Positions 8,282 through 16,277 of a stretch of 19,168 nt of DNA are shown here, in pieces (position 1 is the stretch's first letter; each line of letters opens with the position of its first letter). Under the pieces are notes generated by a model, which was not told the origin of the DNA, ran no database searches, and worked only from the letters and a program-made list of their open reading frames with translations. Origin of the DNA: Rhodospirillales bacterium (lineage in GTDB: Bacteria > Pseudomonadota > Alphaproteobacteria > Rhodospirillales > JABHCV01); contig JADHSW010000029.1 in assembly GCA_016776705.1 (NCBI GenBank), forward strand, positions 1 to 19,168, written 5' to 3'. The position numbers and the translations under genes were made by a program.

Positions 8282-9400
8282 TCAGCCGATTGCTTCAATA
8301 TGTTTTCTGCCCCTGGTCTTTGGGGTGTGCAGCATGAAGATGTAACCTCCGACCACCGGGAGCAGTCCGAGAACATAAAGGGCCGGCACCAGGGAGAGGT
8401 TTTTGGCCGTCGCATTTTCCAGCGCCAGCATGGCCGCCTGCAGGGCGATGACGATAATTGCGGCGACGATTATACGCCTGGATTGCGTTCGCCTTGAAAA
8501 AGTGCCGGATATCAGGATTGCCAGGCCGACAAGGGCGTATCCCAGCGCGGAAACGGGGGAAATCAGCCTTTTGTGCCCCTCGACCGTAAATTTGCCTATA
8601 TTTTGTGGCTCCAGGTCCGGATCTTCTTCCAGATGGAATAATTCGTAAACCGTTCTCTCCCGTGACTCGCGGAAGCGATAGCCTGTTGATTCCGAAGCGG
8701 ATTCCATTTCAAAAATATACCGGTCGAAATATAAAATCGAGAACTGGTGGGTTACAGGATCAACTTCCTGACGGTTACCATTGTACATAACGACCCGCGA
8801 ACCTTCTTCCCCTTCCAGCATGGCTCCTCGCTCGGCGAGCAGAGTGTAGGGTTTCTTCTCGTCTCTTGAGTCATGGACAAGAATGCCCAGCAATTGCCCG
8901 TCGGAAGACCTTTCGCGAACATAAACGGTAATGTCCTTGGACGCCTCGTTAAAGGCGCCTTCCTGTAACAGGATATGGGTATAGCTGTTTCGGATGTCCC
9001 ACTGCAGATCCCGGAACATTCGGTAGGATTGGGGCAGCAAGTAAATGTTAATCAGATAACCGAAGGCGACAACGAGAAGTGTCAAGATCAATCCCGGGCG
9101 GGCCAGGGCATGCTGGCTTAATCCAGCGGCTCGCATGACAACCATTTCACGATCTGTGATCAATTTTGAATAAGTGAAGACGATCACCGTGAAAAGGGCG
9201 ATTGGCAGGACAATCGACAGGAAATTGGGCAGCAGTAACATGGTCAGGTATATGAAAACGCCCGTAGTCAAGCCGCGGTTAACGATCATTTCGACGAATT
9301 TCAGGGACTGTGTCAGCCAGATGACACAGGTCAACCCCGCCGTCACGAGTATCATGCCCACAAACAGTTGTTTGAGGACGTATCGACTAAATCCACTCAT
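8282..9400 (-). CDS. lptF: LPS export ABC transporter permease LptF
   Basis: Partner of LptG in the LptB2FG extractor. It is 372 residues with the same topology: N-terminal helix LFVGMILVTAGLTCVIWLTQ, the family motif ITDREMVVMRAAGLSQ, a periplasmic jellyroll (about 130-270, including ITVYVRERSSDGQLLGILVHD), then three C-terminal helices after HKRLISPVSALGYALVGLAI. It is the first gene of the lptF-lptG-lptD-surA-pdxA-rsmA run. The 109 bases in front of it are the only untranslated gap before rsmA, so they should hold the operon promoter. lptA, lptB and lptC are elsewhere. Confidence 0.95.
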   Translation of the reverse strand: MSGFSRYVLKQLFVGMILVTAGLTCVIWLTQSLKFVEMIVNRGLTTGVFIYLTMLLLPNFLSIVLPIALFTVIVFTYSKLITDREMVVMRAAGLSQHALARPGLILTLLVVAFGYLINIYLLPQSYRMFRDLQWDIRNSYTHILLQEGAFNEASKDITVYVRERSSDGQLLGILVHDSRDEKKPYTLLAERGAMLEGEEGSRVVMYNGNRQEVDPVTHQFSILYFDRYIFEMESASESTGYRFRESRERTVYELFHLEEDPDLEPQNIGKFTVEGHKRLISPVSALGYALVGLAILISGTFSRRTQSRRIIVAAIIVIALQAAMLALENATAKNLSLVPALYVLGLLPVVGGYIFMLHTPKTRGRKHIEAIG

Positions 9401-9509
9401 TGCTGAAATATCACCCTAAATTTCGTGCTCAAAATGTCCGAAAAACACAAAAAAATCAAGGTATAACCTGAATTTGGTGTGCCTGGTTTCAATCAGCGAC
9501 AGGTCTTGA
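9401..9509 (-). promoter_or_regulatory. Intergenic region upstream of lptF (probable operon promoter; weak terminator)
   Basis: These 109 bases separate the acyl-CoA dehydrogenase stop from the lptF start and are markedly AT-rich. On the minus strand a short stem AGGT-TAT-ACCT (9460-9469) is followed by seven T residues (9449-9455). It could be a weak terminator for the upstream gene pair, but the stem is only four to five base pairs. No convincing -35/-10 pair with normal spacing was found, so the promoter is inferred from position only. An AGGG about 12 bases before the lptF ATG is a poor ribosome site. Confidence 0.3.
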
Positions 9510-11294
9510 TCAGCGGTGGGAAATGTTAAAGGCGGTAATGGACGGAGCCCCTGTAGTGACTTTTTCCGACAACATTGGCGCTTCGATGAGAACCTGATCG
9601 GCAAAGAAGCGCGCTGAAATAATTTTAGCCTTGTAGAATTCAGGGTCACCTTCGCCGGTTTCCAGCTTGTTCAGGGAAATCTCGGCGGCGCGGCCCATCA
9701 TCCATCCACCGACTGTTGCGCCAAGCAGGGAAAGGTAGGAAACCGCGCCGGCCAGGGCGGCGTTGGTGTCTTTCTGATAGGTGTCGACGATCCATGCCGT
9801 CGCCTGTTCCAGTGCAACAAGGGCGGTTTCAAGGCGAGTAGCGATGACCCCAAGGTCTTCGTTGGACGTGTCAGGTTGAAAGCGCCGGATTTCCTCAATC
9901 AATACACCGACTGTCTGTCCATTTTCACGGACAATCTTGCGTCCGATCAAGTCGATCGCCTGGATGCCGTTTGTGCCTTCGTAGATTGAGGCAATGCGGG
10001 CGTCTCTAAGGTGTTGGGCGGCGCCGGTCTCTTCGATATATCCCATGCCTCCATGAACCTGCACACCCATGTTGGCGGCGTCGATGCCGATATCCGTGCT
10101 CCAGGCTTTGACAACCGGGATCAGCAGGTCGACCATGGCCTGCGCACGATTTTTTTTCTCGGCGTCTGCATGTTGATTAGCGGTATCAAGATAGGCGGCG
10201 GCGGTATAGGCGAGCGCCCGCGCGGCTTCAAGCCGGGATTTCATGGAAAGAAGCATGCGTTTGACATCGGGGTGATGGGCAATGGTTACTGATGCCGAAC
10301 TATCGCTTGAGGCATCTCGGCTTTGCACGCGCTCAAGGGCATAGTCGCGTGCCTGCTGATAGGCCCTTTCAGCAATGGCCACGCCTTGAAGACCAACACC
10401 CAGGCGGGCATTGTTCATCATCGTGAACATACATTTGATGCCTTCATTTTCTTCACCGATCAGATAGCCGATGGCTCCGTCGTTATCTCCATAGGACATC
10501 ACGGCAGTCGGGCTGGCGTTGATGCCAAGTTTATGTTCGATGGAAACACAGCGCAGATCGTTACGCTCACCAAGGGATCCGTCATCCTTAACCAGGAACT
10601 TCGGCACAAGAAACAGCGAGATGCCTTTAACTCCGGCGGGAGCATCAGGCAGGCGGGCCAGAACCAGATGGATGATATTCTCTGTCCAGTCGTGTTCGCC
10701 GTAGGTGATAAAGATTTTTTGGCCGTTGATGCGGTAGTGATCGCCATCCTTAACGGCTTTGGTTCGAAGAAGCGCCAAATCTGTTCCCGCCTGGGGTTCG
10801 GTCAGGTTCATGGTGCCGGTCCAGACGCCTTCGATCATTTTTTCAAGAAAGATTGATTTCAGTTCATCAGAGCCGTGAGCGTTTATCGATTCAGCCGCCC
10901 CCTGGTTTAGCAAGGGGCATAGGGCAAAAGCCATGTTAGCCGAATTCCAGATTTCCGACACGGCGGTCGATACCAGCCAGGGCAGGCCCTGCCCCCCGTG
11001 TTCGGGATCAAAGGGAATGCCGTTCCAGCCCCCCTCGAGAAACTGCTGGTAAGCTTCCTTGAAGCCCTTTGGCGTGCGAACGACACCATTATCGATCTTG
11101 CAGCCTTCCTGATCCCCCGATTGGTTCAACGGCGCCAACACGTCTGATGCCAGTTTCCCGGCCTCTTCAACAATCGCATTTACAAGATCTGGGGTGGCGT
11201 CCTTAAATCCCGGCAAATTTGCGACATCGCCCAAACCGGCAATTTCGTTAAGAACAAAGCGAATATCTTCAACAGGGGCGGTGTATGCACTCAT
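9510..11294 (-). CDS. Acyl-CoA dehydrogenase, DmdC (3-methylmercaptopropionyl-CoA dehydrogenase)-like
   Basis: FAD-dependent alpha,beta-oxidation of an acyl-CoA, passing electrons to ETF. The 594-residue length, the N-terminal YTAPVEDIRFVLNE, MNLTEPQAGTDLALL (160-175), GQKIFITYGEHDWTENIIHL (191-210) and the C-terminal extension (DUF4974-like acyl-CoA_dh_C region) place it in the long-chain DmdC/FadE-like branch. In that branch the catalytic base is the Glu of YEGTNGIQ, here E439. DmdC acts on methylmercaptopropionyl-CoA from DMSP, but the branch also contains acyl-CoA dehydrogenases of other specificity. No DmdB or DmdD is visible here, so the substrate is not assigned. ATG 11294 shares one base with the upstream stop (TGATG), indicating coupling. 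Confidence 0.88.
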   Translation of the reverse strand: MSAYTAPVEDIRFVLNEIAGLGDVANLPGFKDATPDLVNAIVEEAGKLASDVLAPLNQSGDQEGCKIDNGVVRTPKGFKEAYQQFLEGGWNGIPFDPEHGGQGLPWLVSTAVSEIWNSANMAFALCPLLNQGAAESINAHGSDELKSIFLEKMIEGVWTGTMNLTEPQAGTDLALLRTKAVKDGDHYRINGQKIFITYGEHDWTENIIHLVLARLPDAPAGVKGISLFLVPKFLVKDDGSLGERNDLRCVSIEHKLGINASPTAVMSYGDNDGAIGYLIGEENEGIKCMFTMMNNARLGVGLQGVAIAERAYQQARDYALERVQSRDASSDSSASVTIAHHPDVKRMLLSMKSRLEAARALAYTAAAYLDTANQHADAEKKNRAQAMVDLLIPVVKAWSTDIGIDAANMGVQVHGGMGYIEETGAAQHLRDARIASIYEGTNGIQAIDLIGRKIVRENGQTVGVLIEEIRRFQPDTSNEDLGVIATRLETALVALEQATAWIVDTYQKDTNAALAGAVSYLSLLGATVGGWMMGRAAEISLNKLETGEGDPEFYKAKIISARFFADQVLIEAPMLSEKVTTGAPSITAFNISHR

Positions 11295-12772
11295 CAGATG
11301 ACCTTTCCGGGGTTCATAATGTTTTTTGGGTCGAGCGTCATTTTCATGGCCTTCATCAGGCTCAACTCGACATCGGATTTATAGCGGACCAAGTCGCCGC
11401 GTTTCAATTGCCCAATGCCATGTTCGGCACTGAAGCTTCCACCCATGCCCATGACCATATCATGGATGAGCCGATTTATGCGGCCCCAGTTTTCCAGATA
11501 GGCGCCTTTATCTGCTCCTGGCGGCTGGCTCAGGTTGAAATGAATATTGCCGTCCCCGGCATGGCCAAAGGCGCAGACGCGCACACCCGGCAATTCTGCT
11601 TCGACCAGACTTGTCGCTTCTTCAAGAAAATCGCCAACGCTGGAGACGGGAACGGATACATCGTGTTTGATTGAACCGCCTTCGTGTTTTTGCGCTTCGG
11701 GTATCGCCTCGCGAATGGCCCACAATTCGTCGGATTGTGCCGTGCTTGCAGCAAGCACGGCGTCGTCGATCAGGCCGTCTTCAAGGGCTTCTTCTAAAAC
11801 CGTTTCCAGGGTCTCGCGGATGCCGTTGCCGCCACTCAACTCGATCAGGGCGTATTCACGGTGGGGTTCATCGAACGGATCATTTGCGCTGGGGACGTGT
11901 TTCTCGGCGATCTCGATTCCAAAACGGTTCATGATTTCAAAGGCGCTCAAGGCTTCTCCTGCGCTGTTGCGCATACGTTTAAGAACTTGCAGTAATGATC
12001 CGGCATCGCCAGCGGCGCAAAGTGCCGTTTCGCGTGCCGGAGGGCGGGGGAACAGTTTCAGCACTGCGGCCGTAATGATCCCCAGCGTGCCTTCCGCACC
12101 CATAAAAAGGTGCTTTAAATCATATCCTGTGTTGTCCTTTCGAAGGGCGCGAAGGCCATTCCAGATGCGTCCATCAGCCAGAACCACTTCAAGGCCAAGC
12201 ACCAGATCACGGGCATTGCCATAGCGCAAAACCTGGACGCCGCCTGCATTGGTCGAAAGGTTGCCGCCAATCTGGCAGGATCCTTCCGCTCCCAGGCTCA
12301 AGGGAAACAGGGTGCCTGCTTCTTCGGCGATACGCTGGATTTCGGCCAGAATTACTCCGGCCTCGACGGTGATGGTCTGATTCAGGGCATCGACATCACG
12401 CACGGCGTTCAGTCGCTGCGTTGATAGGACAATTCCCTGACCGTCGGGAAAATCAGGAACACCGCCGCCGACCAAACCGGTATTTCCCCCAAGCGGGACG
12501 ACACCAAGCCCGGCCTCGTTGCACAGCTTCAAAACTGCGGCGACCTCGGCAGTGGAAGCCGGTTTTACGACGGCCGCCGCCGTGCCTTCATACAAGCCGC
12601 GTTCTTCGTGAAGATAGGGCTGCATTTCATCGGCTGCGTCGATCCAGCCTATCGGACCAACGAGTTCGCATATACCCTGTAATGCCTGAGAATGTGTCAT
12701 CATGATAGGGCGCATAATGACGTCAGGGAGAAGCACAAACAAGAGAACTTTATGGCCTGCAGAACCCTTCAT
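11294..12772 (-). CDS. FAD-linked oxidoreductase, D-2-hydroxyglutarate dehydrogenase / GlcD-like
   Basis: Oxidises a D-2-hydroxyacid using FAD. Positions below are counted from the upstream ATG. The PCMH-type FAD domain shows VPLGGNTGLVGG (92-103) and CQIGGNLSTNAGGVQVLRYG (166-185). It is followed by KDNTGYDLKHLFMGAEGTLGI (212-232). The C-terminal domain carries the metal-binding set GHAGDGNIH (H404, H411) and SAEHGIGQLK (E450), and ends in DPKNIMNPGK. Likely true starts are ATG 12703 or 12700 (giving MTHSQALQGI), since the first 24 residues match nothing typical. No start has a clear ribosome site. Human D2HGDH has a substrate-binding Thr after the REx-I motif; here it is Pro (REAIPEA), as in many bacterial homologues, so the substrate is uncertain. 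Confidence 0.86.
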   Translation of the reverse strand: MKGSAGHKVLLFVLLPDVIMRPIMMTHSQALQGICELVGPIGWIDAADEMQPYLHEERGLYEGTAAAVVKPASTAEVAAVLKLCNEAGLGVVPLGGNTGLVGGGVPDFPDGQGIVLSTQRLNAVRDVDALNQTITVEAGVILAEIQRIAEEAGTLFPLSLGAEGSCQIGGNLSTNAGGVQVLRYGNARDLVLGLEVVLADGRIWNGLRALRKDNTGYDLKHLFMGAEGTLGIITAAVLKLFPRPPARETALCAAGDAGSLLQVLKRMRNSAGEALSAFEIMNRFGIEIAEKHVPSANDPFDEPHREYALIELSGGNGIRETLETVLEEALEDGLIDDAVLAASTAQSDELWAIREAIPEAQKHEGGSIKHDVSVPVSSVGDFLEEATSLVEAELPGVRVCAFGHAGDGNIHFNLSQPPGADKGAYLENWGRINRLIHDMVMGMGGSFSAEHGIGQLKRGDLVRYKSDVELSLMKAMKMTLDPKNIMNPGKVI

Positions 12773-12868
12773 GACCGCAGTGACACGTGTCCAGCTTTTT
12801 GACGTGTGTTCTGGATTTTCGCTTTTACGGGAATGATGATTTTGGAAGGAAGCCCGGTTTTGCGTTAA
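12773..12868 (-). promoter_or_regulatory. Intergenic region with palindrome GACACGTGTC
   Basis: This 96-base gap separates the dioxygenase gene from the flavoprotein gene. At 12782-12791 is the perfect 10-bp palindrome GACACGTGTC. A partial copy, GACGTGTGT, begins about 15 bases further along the plus strand. If the flavoprotein starts at 12700-12703, the palindrome lies about 80 bases upstream and could be an operator. I found no convincing sigma-70 hexamer pair and no terminator for the upstream gene. Confidence 0.25.
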
Positions 12869-13810
12869 TTAAAATAAATCCGGATAGACATCCCGAACGC
12901 CGGTATTCGCCAGCCGGTCGAAGTAGCGGGCGCGGTAGATCAGGCGTTTGTGGGTGTCGTCGTCGCTGAAACCGGAACGATCATGCAGGACGTTATTGCT
13001 GACAAGGCCCATGCCGGACTCAAGGCGGCCCTTGAAAATCGCCGGATGGTCGCCTTCAAGCAGACCTTCAAGACAACTTAAAGCCTGAGTGGTTATTGGA
13101 TCGTCCATCCAGATGACGTTTCGTTCACGAATGGTGTAGCGCATGTGAAGGTTGCCGCTTTCGCGGCAAACTGAAAATACCGGTCCCCGTTCCTCGCGGC
13201 GGCACGTGGTTCCGCCTTCGTCGATACGTGGCGGAATGGTCATGGCGTCGGGGGCCATCAGCGCCTGGATAAATTCAGGATTTTCGTCGCGCAAGTGGAT
13301 ATACGCCATTTCGTGATCCATCAGGCGGTTTTCCCCACCTTCGGCTGCGGGGCTGACGCAGTGCAAATTGAGCGTCTGGATTTGCTCGGCGGCTGTGTTG
13401 TAATAGCCATCCGTATGCCATTTGATCAGACGGTTAGAATAGGGAATGTAGTGCTGACGGGTGCCGTCGCTTACAACGGTGAGCGAAGTCAACCCATCCG
13501 CATCTGCAAGCCAGTTGTGATTCAGGCCAGAAACGCCAAGTTGGGCGGCCAGCATCAACGGGATATTTCGGTCAGGATCGTCGCCTGTCGCACTGACATA
13601 GACCACCATATTGGCCTTTCGAACGCGCTGCAGCAGGGCTTCTTTTTCCACTGACGTCAAGTTTGTGGGGTCTTTAAGTTCGACAACCAGATCACCCAGT
13701 GATTGGGGGTAACCGGTCAGCTTCTGCCTCCGCCATTCCTCATACAGAGATTGATTTTGAAGATCGAAAGGGCTTGGCGTTAATACTGGCTGGGTTTTGG
13801 CAGTGTTCAT
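12869..13810 (-). CDS. TauD/TfdA-type Fe(II)/2-oxoglutarate-dependent dioxygenase
   Basis: Predicted to couple decarboxylation of 2-oxoglutarate to hydroxylation of an unknown substrate, using O2. The 313-residue protein shows the iron triad HxD...H as WHTDGYY (H132, D134) and NNVLHDRSGF (H276). Arginines in KRLIYRARYFDR (R289, R293, R295) can bind the 2-oxoglutarate carboxylate. This is the TauD/TfdA/gamma-butyrobetaine hydroxylase fold; the substrate cannot be read from sequence. ATG 13810 has a good ribosome site (AGGAAG, six bases upstream). A predicted FNR/FixK-type promoter precedes it. Five cysteines, one next to the metal-binding core, are noticeable but without a recognised motif. 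Confidence 0.85.
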   Translation of the reverse strand: MNTAKTQPVLTPSPFDLQNQSLYEEWRRQKLTGYPQSLGDLVVELKDPTNLTSVEKEALLQRVRKANMVVYVSATGDDPDRNIPLMLAAQLGVSGLNHNWLADADGLTSLTVVSDGTRQHYIPYSNRLIKWHTDGYYNTAAEQIQTLNLHCVSPAAEGGENRLMDHEMAYIHLRDENPEFIQALMAPDAMTIPPRIDEGGTTCRREERGPVFSVCRESGNLHMRYTIRERNVIWMDDPITTQALSCLEGLLEGDHPAIFKGRLESGMGLVSNNVLHDRSGFSDDDTHKRLIYRARYFDRLANTGVRDVYPDLF

Positions 13811-13847
13811 CTGGCGCTTCCTGTCTGGTTGTCTTTTTTCAGTAGAA

Positions 13848-13895
13848 GCGCGATATTCTATATATATTAGGAAAAACTAAATTGACCTGGGTCAG
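13848..13895 (-). promoter_or_regulatory. Predicted FNR/FixK-type promoter of the dioxygenase gene
   Basis: At 13882-13895 the plus strand reads TTGACCTGGGTCAG, which matches the dyad TTGAC-N4-GTCAA of CRP/FNR-family regulators (FNR, FixK, Dnr) at all but the last position. On the minus strand a TAGAAT -10 hexamer lies at 13855-13860, 21 bases beyond the box. This puts the box centre close to -41.5 from a start near 13847-13848, the standard class II activator position. The whole element lies between the kinase stop and the dioxygenase ATG. The match and geometry are read directly; the regulator's identity is inferred. Confidence 0.5.
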
Positions 13896-13903
13896 GTGTA
13901 GCA

Positions 13904-16195
13904 TCAACGAGGGGAGATAACACGTTCGGGTGGGAAGTTGACAAATACAGTTGTTCCGTGGCCAGGTTCGCTTTCAATCAATAATTCACCGCCATGCAGT
14001 TCAACCAGCATTCGGGTTAGTGGAAGGCCCAGTCCGGTTCCTTCAAATTTTCTGTCAAGCGAACTGTCGACCTGTCCAAACTGGGTCATGGCCTTTTTAA
14101 TGCCCGCCGCATCCATGCCGATGCCCGTGTCTGTTACCGTTAAGGTCATCGACTGGTCATCATTTTGAACAGCGTTCAGCGTCACTTCGCCGCCTTCCGG
14201 AGTGAACTTGATGGCATTTGTCAGCAGGTTGATAACAATTTGTTTGGTTCTGCGTTCATCGGCAAAAAGTCGGGGAAAGCCATTCTTTTGATCGCAATTT
14301 ATTTTGATGCCACCTTGCATGGCCCTTGAACTGACAAGTTTAAGGCAGTCGTCAAAGGTCGACATCAGTTCCAGTTCGCTCTCATTCAATTCCGTTTTAC
14401 CGGCTTCGATTGCAGATACATCAAGAACGTCGTTGATCAGATCCAGTAAATGCTCGCCGGAAAAATGAATGTCTTGCAAATATTCTCTCTGTTTGTCGTT
14501 GGCCATGGGGCCAAAGGTTTCTGCTATCAAGGTGTCTGAGAAACCGATAATGGCGTTCAGTGGGGTGCGTAATTCATGTGACATATTGGCAAGCAGTTCG
14601 GATTTGGCCCTGTCGGCGTGCTCGGCCTTTTTCATGGCATCGCGAACGTTCTGTTCGACTCTTCTACGCTCTGTAATGTCTTCATGCATGGCGACATAAT
14701 CGGTTACTTTGCCATCCTCATCTTTAACGGGGGCAACCAGCATTGACGCCCAATAGGTCGATCCGTCCTTGCGTTTGTCCTTGATGTCGCCGCGCCATTC
14801 ATTGCCCGCTGAAATCGTCTGCCACAAATCTTTATAGACTGCGTCGGCAGTATCGCCCGATTTCAGCATTCTGGGATTGGATCCCACGGCCTCGTCTCTG
14901 GAAAAACCGGTCATTTCCGAAAATTTCGGGTTCACGTACTGGATTGTTCCCTGGATATCCGTGATGAAAACCATGTCCGGGCTTTGTTCCACGGCGAGGG
15001 AGAGCTTGCGCAACTCCTTGGTTCTCTCGATGACCCGGGCCTCCAGTTCATCACGGGCCTTATGAAGGGCCTGCTCCGCTTGTTTCCGGGCTGTTGTGTC
15101 GGTAATAGTACCAATCCACTCACTGACAGTGTTCCGGTCAATGAAGACAGGGGCAGCACGGGTAATAAAGTCCCGGTAAGAATTGGCCTCAGCACTCCAG
15201 ATCCGTCCTTCGTCCGTATAGGTCGACCGACTTCCAATGGCGTTATTCCAGTTCCGTCTGATTTTCTCAACATCATCAGGGTGGATCATATCTGTCCAAC
15301 CTGATCCTTGATGTTCAGGCCATGTCTGGCCGGTGTAATTCTCCCAGGATTGTTGACGGGTGGAAAACTCTCCCTTTGGGTCAGTCGTCCAGACCACGGC
15401 TGATGTTGCCTCTATCAGGGTTCGGTACTTTTGTTCTGCGGTGAAGAATTCTCTTTCATGCTGGCGGCCACGTATGGATACAAAGCCGATGACGAATATT
15501 CCCGCGAGCCAAACACCCCCATGGGACGCCAGCATTGTGTTTTCAGTTGCTTTTGCAGCCTCGAAATACGGTGTAAGGGGAATGGAAACGCTAATTCCAC
15601 CGCGAATGTCACCAACCTTGAAGCCCAGATGTCCGTGGCATTTTTCGCAGCCTTCCTCCATGACCATTGGCCGCATCAGACGCAGATAAGGGGCGCCGTC
15701 GATCACAGACTGTTCAATGATTTCCGTTGTTCCAAGATCGAAAAGTTTCAGCGCCCGCAGTTCCCAGTGGTCGGGCTCATTGATGGGGTTTAGCAGGATC
15801 TGGCCCGTGATACTTCCCTTGATGCCGTAGAATTCTTCGAATTCCTCGGTCATTTGTCGCATCATGTATGCGGGGTTCATCAGGGTCAGTCTGGTGCCGT
15901 CTGTGGTGACGACGTCACGATCTTTTAAATGCTCAAGGTAGGGATTGGGCGGCGTGCGATCATTGGGTTTAACGTAAAGTCCGCCGTGACGGGTCGCCCA
16001 TTTGCGGAACGACAAGTCTTTATTCCAATTTGAAGCTGCCTCGGCCGTGGCCAGATTGACAGCCTGATCCTTCAGGTTGTTGAGATTCCACAGTGCAGAA
16101 ATAATAATCAGAACGCTCAAGGCAAAAACACTAAGCGCTGCGTATCGCCTTATCAAGGATGGTTCAAAGAGAGCGTATCTTAATGCTGGTGACAT
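13904..16195 (-). CDS. Membrane histidine kinase with haem-c DUF3365 sensor and two PAS domains
   Basis: From ATG 16195 the protein has 763 residues. In order: transmembrane helix 18-37; periplasmic DUF3365 (Tll0287-like) domain about 38-220 with NPAYMMRQM and the c-type haem site CEKCH at 183-187; transmembrane helix about 225-242; PAS 1 about 253-370; a coiled coil about 375-400; PAS 2 with PAC about 402-510; HisKA with SHELRTPLN (phospho-accepting His 540); and HATPase_c with NLLTNAIKFTPEGG, DTGIGM and FEGTGLGLPLTR. The frame stays open to a TTG at 16264, but that lies upstream of the predicted promoter. No receiver domain or response regulator is nearby, so the output is unknown. DUF3365 domains bind haem and are proposed redox or gas sensors. 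Confidence 0.9.
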   Translation of the reverse strand: MSPALRYALFEPSLIRRYAALSVFALSVLIIISALWNLNNLKDQAVNLATAEAASNWNKDLSFRKWATRHGGLYVKPNDRTPPNPYLEHLKDRDVVTTDGTRLTLMNPAYMMRQMTEEFEEFYGIKGSITGQILLNPINEPDHWELRALKLFDLGTTEIIEQSVIDGAPYLRLMRPMVMEEGCEKCHGHLGFKVGDIRGGISVSIPLTPYFEAAKATENTMLASHGGVWLAGIFVIGFVSIRGRQHEREFFTAEQKYRTLIEATSAVVWTTDPKGEFSTRQQSWENYTGQTWPEHQGSGWTDMIHPDDVEKIRRNWNNAIGSRSTYTDEGRIWSAEANSYRDFITRAAPVFIDRNTVSEWIGTITDTTARKQAEQALHKARDELEARVIERTKELRKLSLAVEQSPDMVFITDIQGTIQYVNPKFSEMTGFSRDEAVGSNPRMLKSGDTADAVYKDLWQTISAGNEWRGDIKDKRKDGSTYWASMLVAPVKDEDGKVTDYVAMHEDITERRRVEQNVRDAMKKAEHADRAKSELLANMSHELRTPLNAIIGFSDTLIAETFGPMANDKQREYLQDIHFSGEHLLDLINDVLDVSAIEAGKTELNESELELMSTFDDCLKLVSSRAMQGGIKINCDQKNGFPRLFADERRTKQIVINLLTNAIKFTPEGGEVTLNAVQNDDQSMTLTVTDTGIGMDAAGIKKAMTQFGQVDSSLDRKFEGTGLGLPLTRMLVELHGGELLIESEPGHGTTVFVNFPPERVISPR

Positions 16196-16227
16196 ACATT
16201 TTTTCCGGCTGCCCTCCCAAAGCTCCC

Positions 16228-16264
16228 AACTCGCATAATAGATGATTTCTATATTATGCGACAA
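16228..16264 (-). promoter_or_regulatory. Predicted kinase promoter with perfect inverted repeat (operator)
   Basis: The arms TCGCATAATA (16231-16240) and TATTATGCGA (16252-16261) are perfect 10-base inverted repeats around an 11-base spacer. On the minus strand TTGTCG (16259-16264) and TATTAT (16235-16240) form a sigma-70-like pair with an 18-base spacer, so the repeat spans both hexamers. Transcription would start near 16228, about 33 bases before ATG 16195, where GGA lies eight bases ahead of the start. There is no T tract, so I read it as an operator rather than a terminator. Confidence 0.45.
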
Positions 16265-16277
16265 GAGATAAGAGTGT

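Noticed and set aside
10323..10856. 177-codon plus-strand open frame inside the acyl-CoA dehydrogenase gene
   Set aside because: It is antisense to a clearly conserved gene and its translation has no recognisable domain.
11547..12224. 225-codon plus-strand open frame inside the flavoprotein gene
   Set aside because: Low-complexity Ser/Arg-rich translation typical of the antisense shadow of a GC-rich gene.
16196..16264. Upstream TTG start adding 23 residues to the histidine kinase
   Set aside because: It would begin at the -35 of the predicted promoter and lacks a ribosome site; the ATG at 16195 gives a normal short N-terminus before the first membrane helix.
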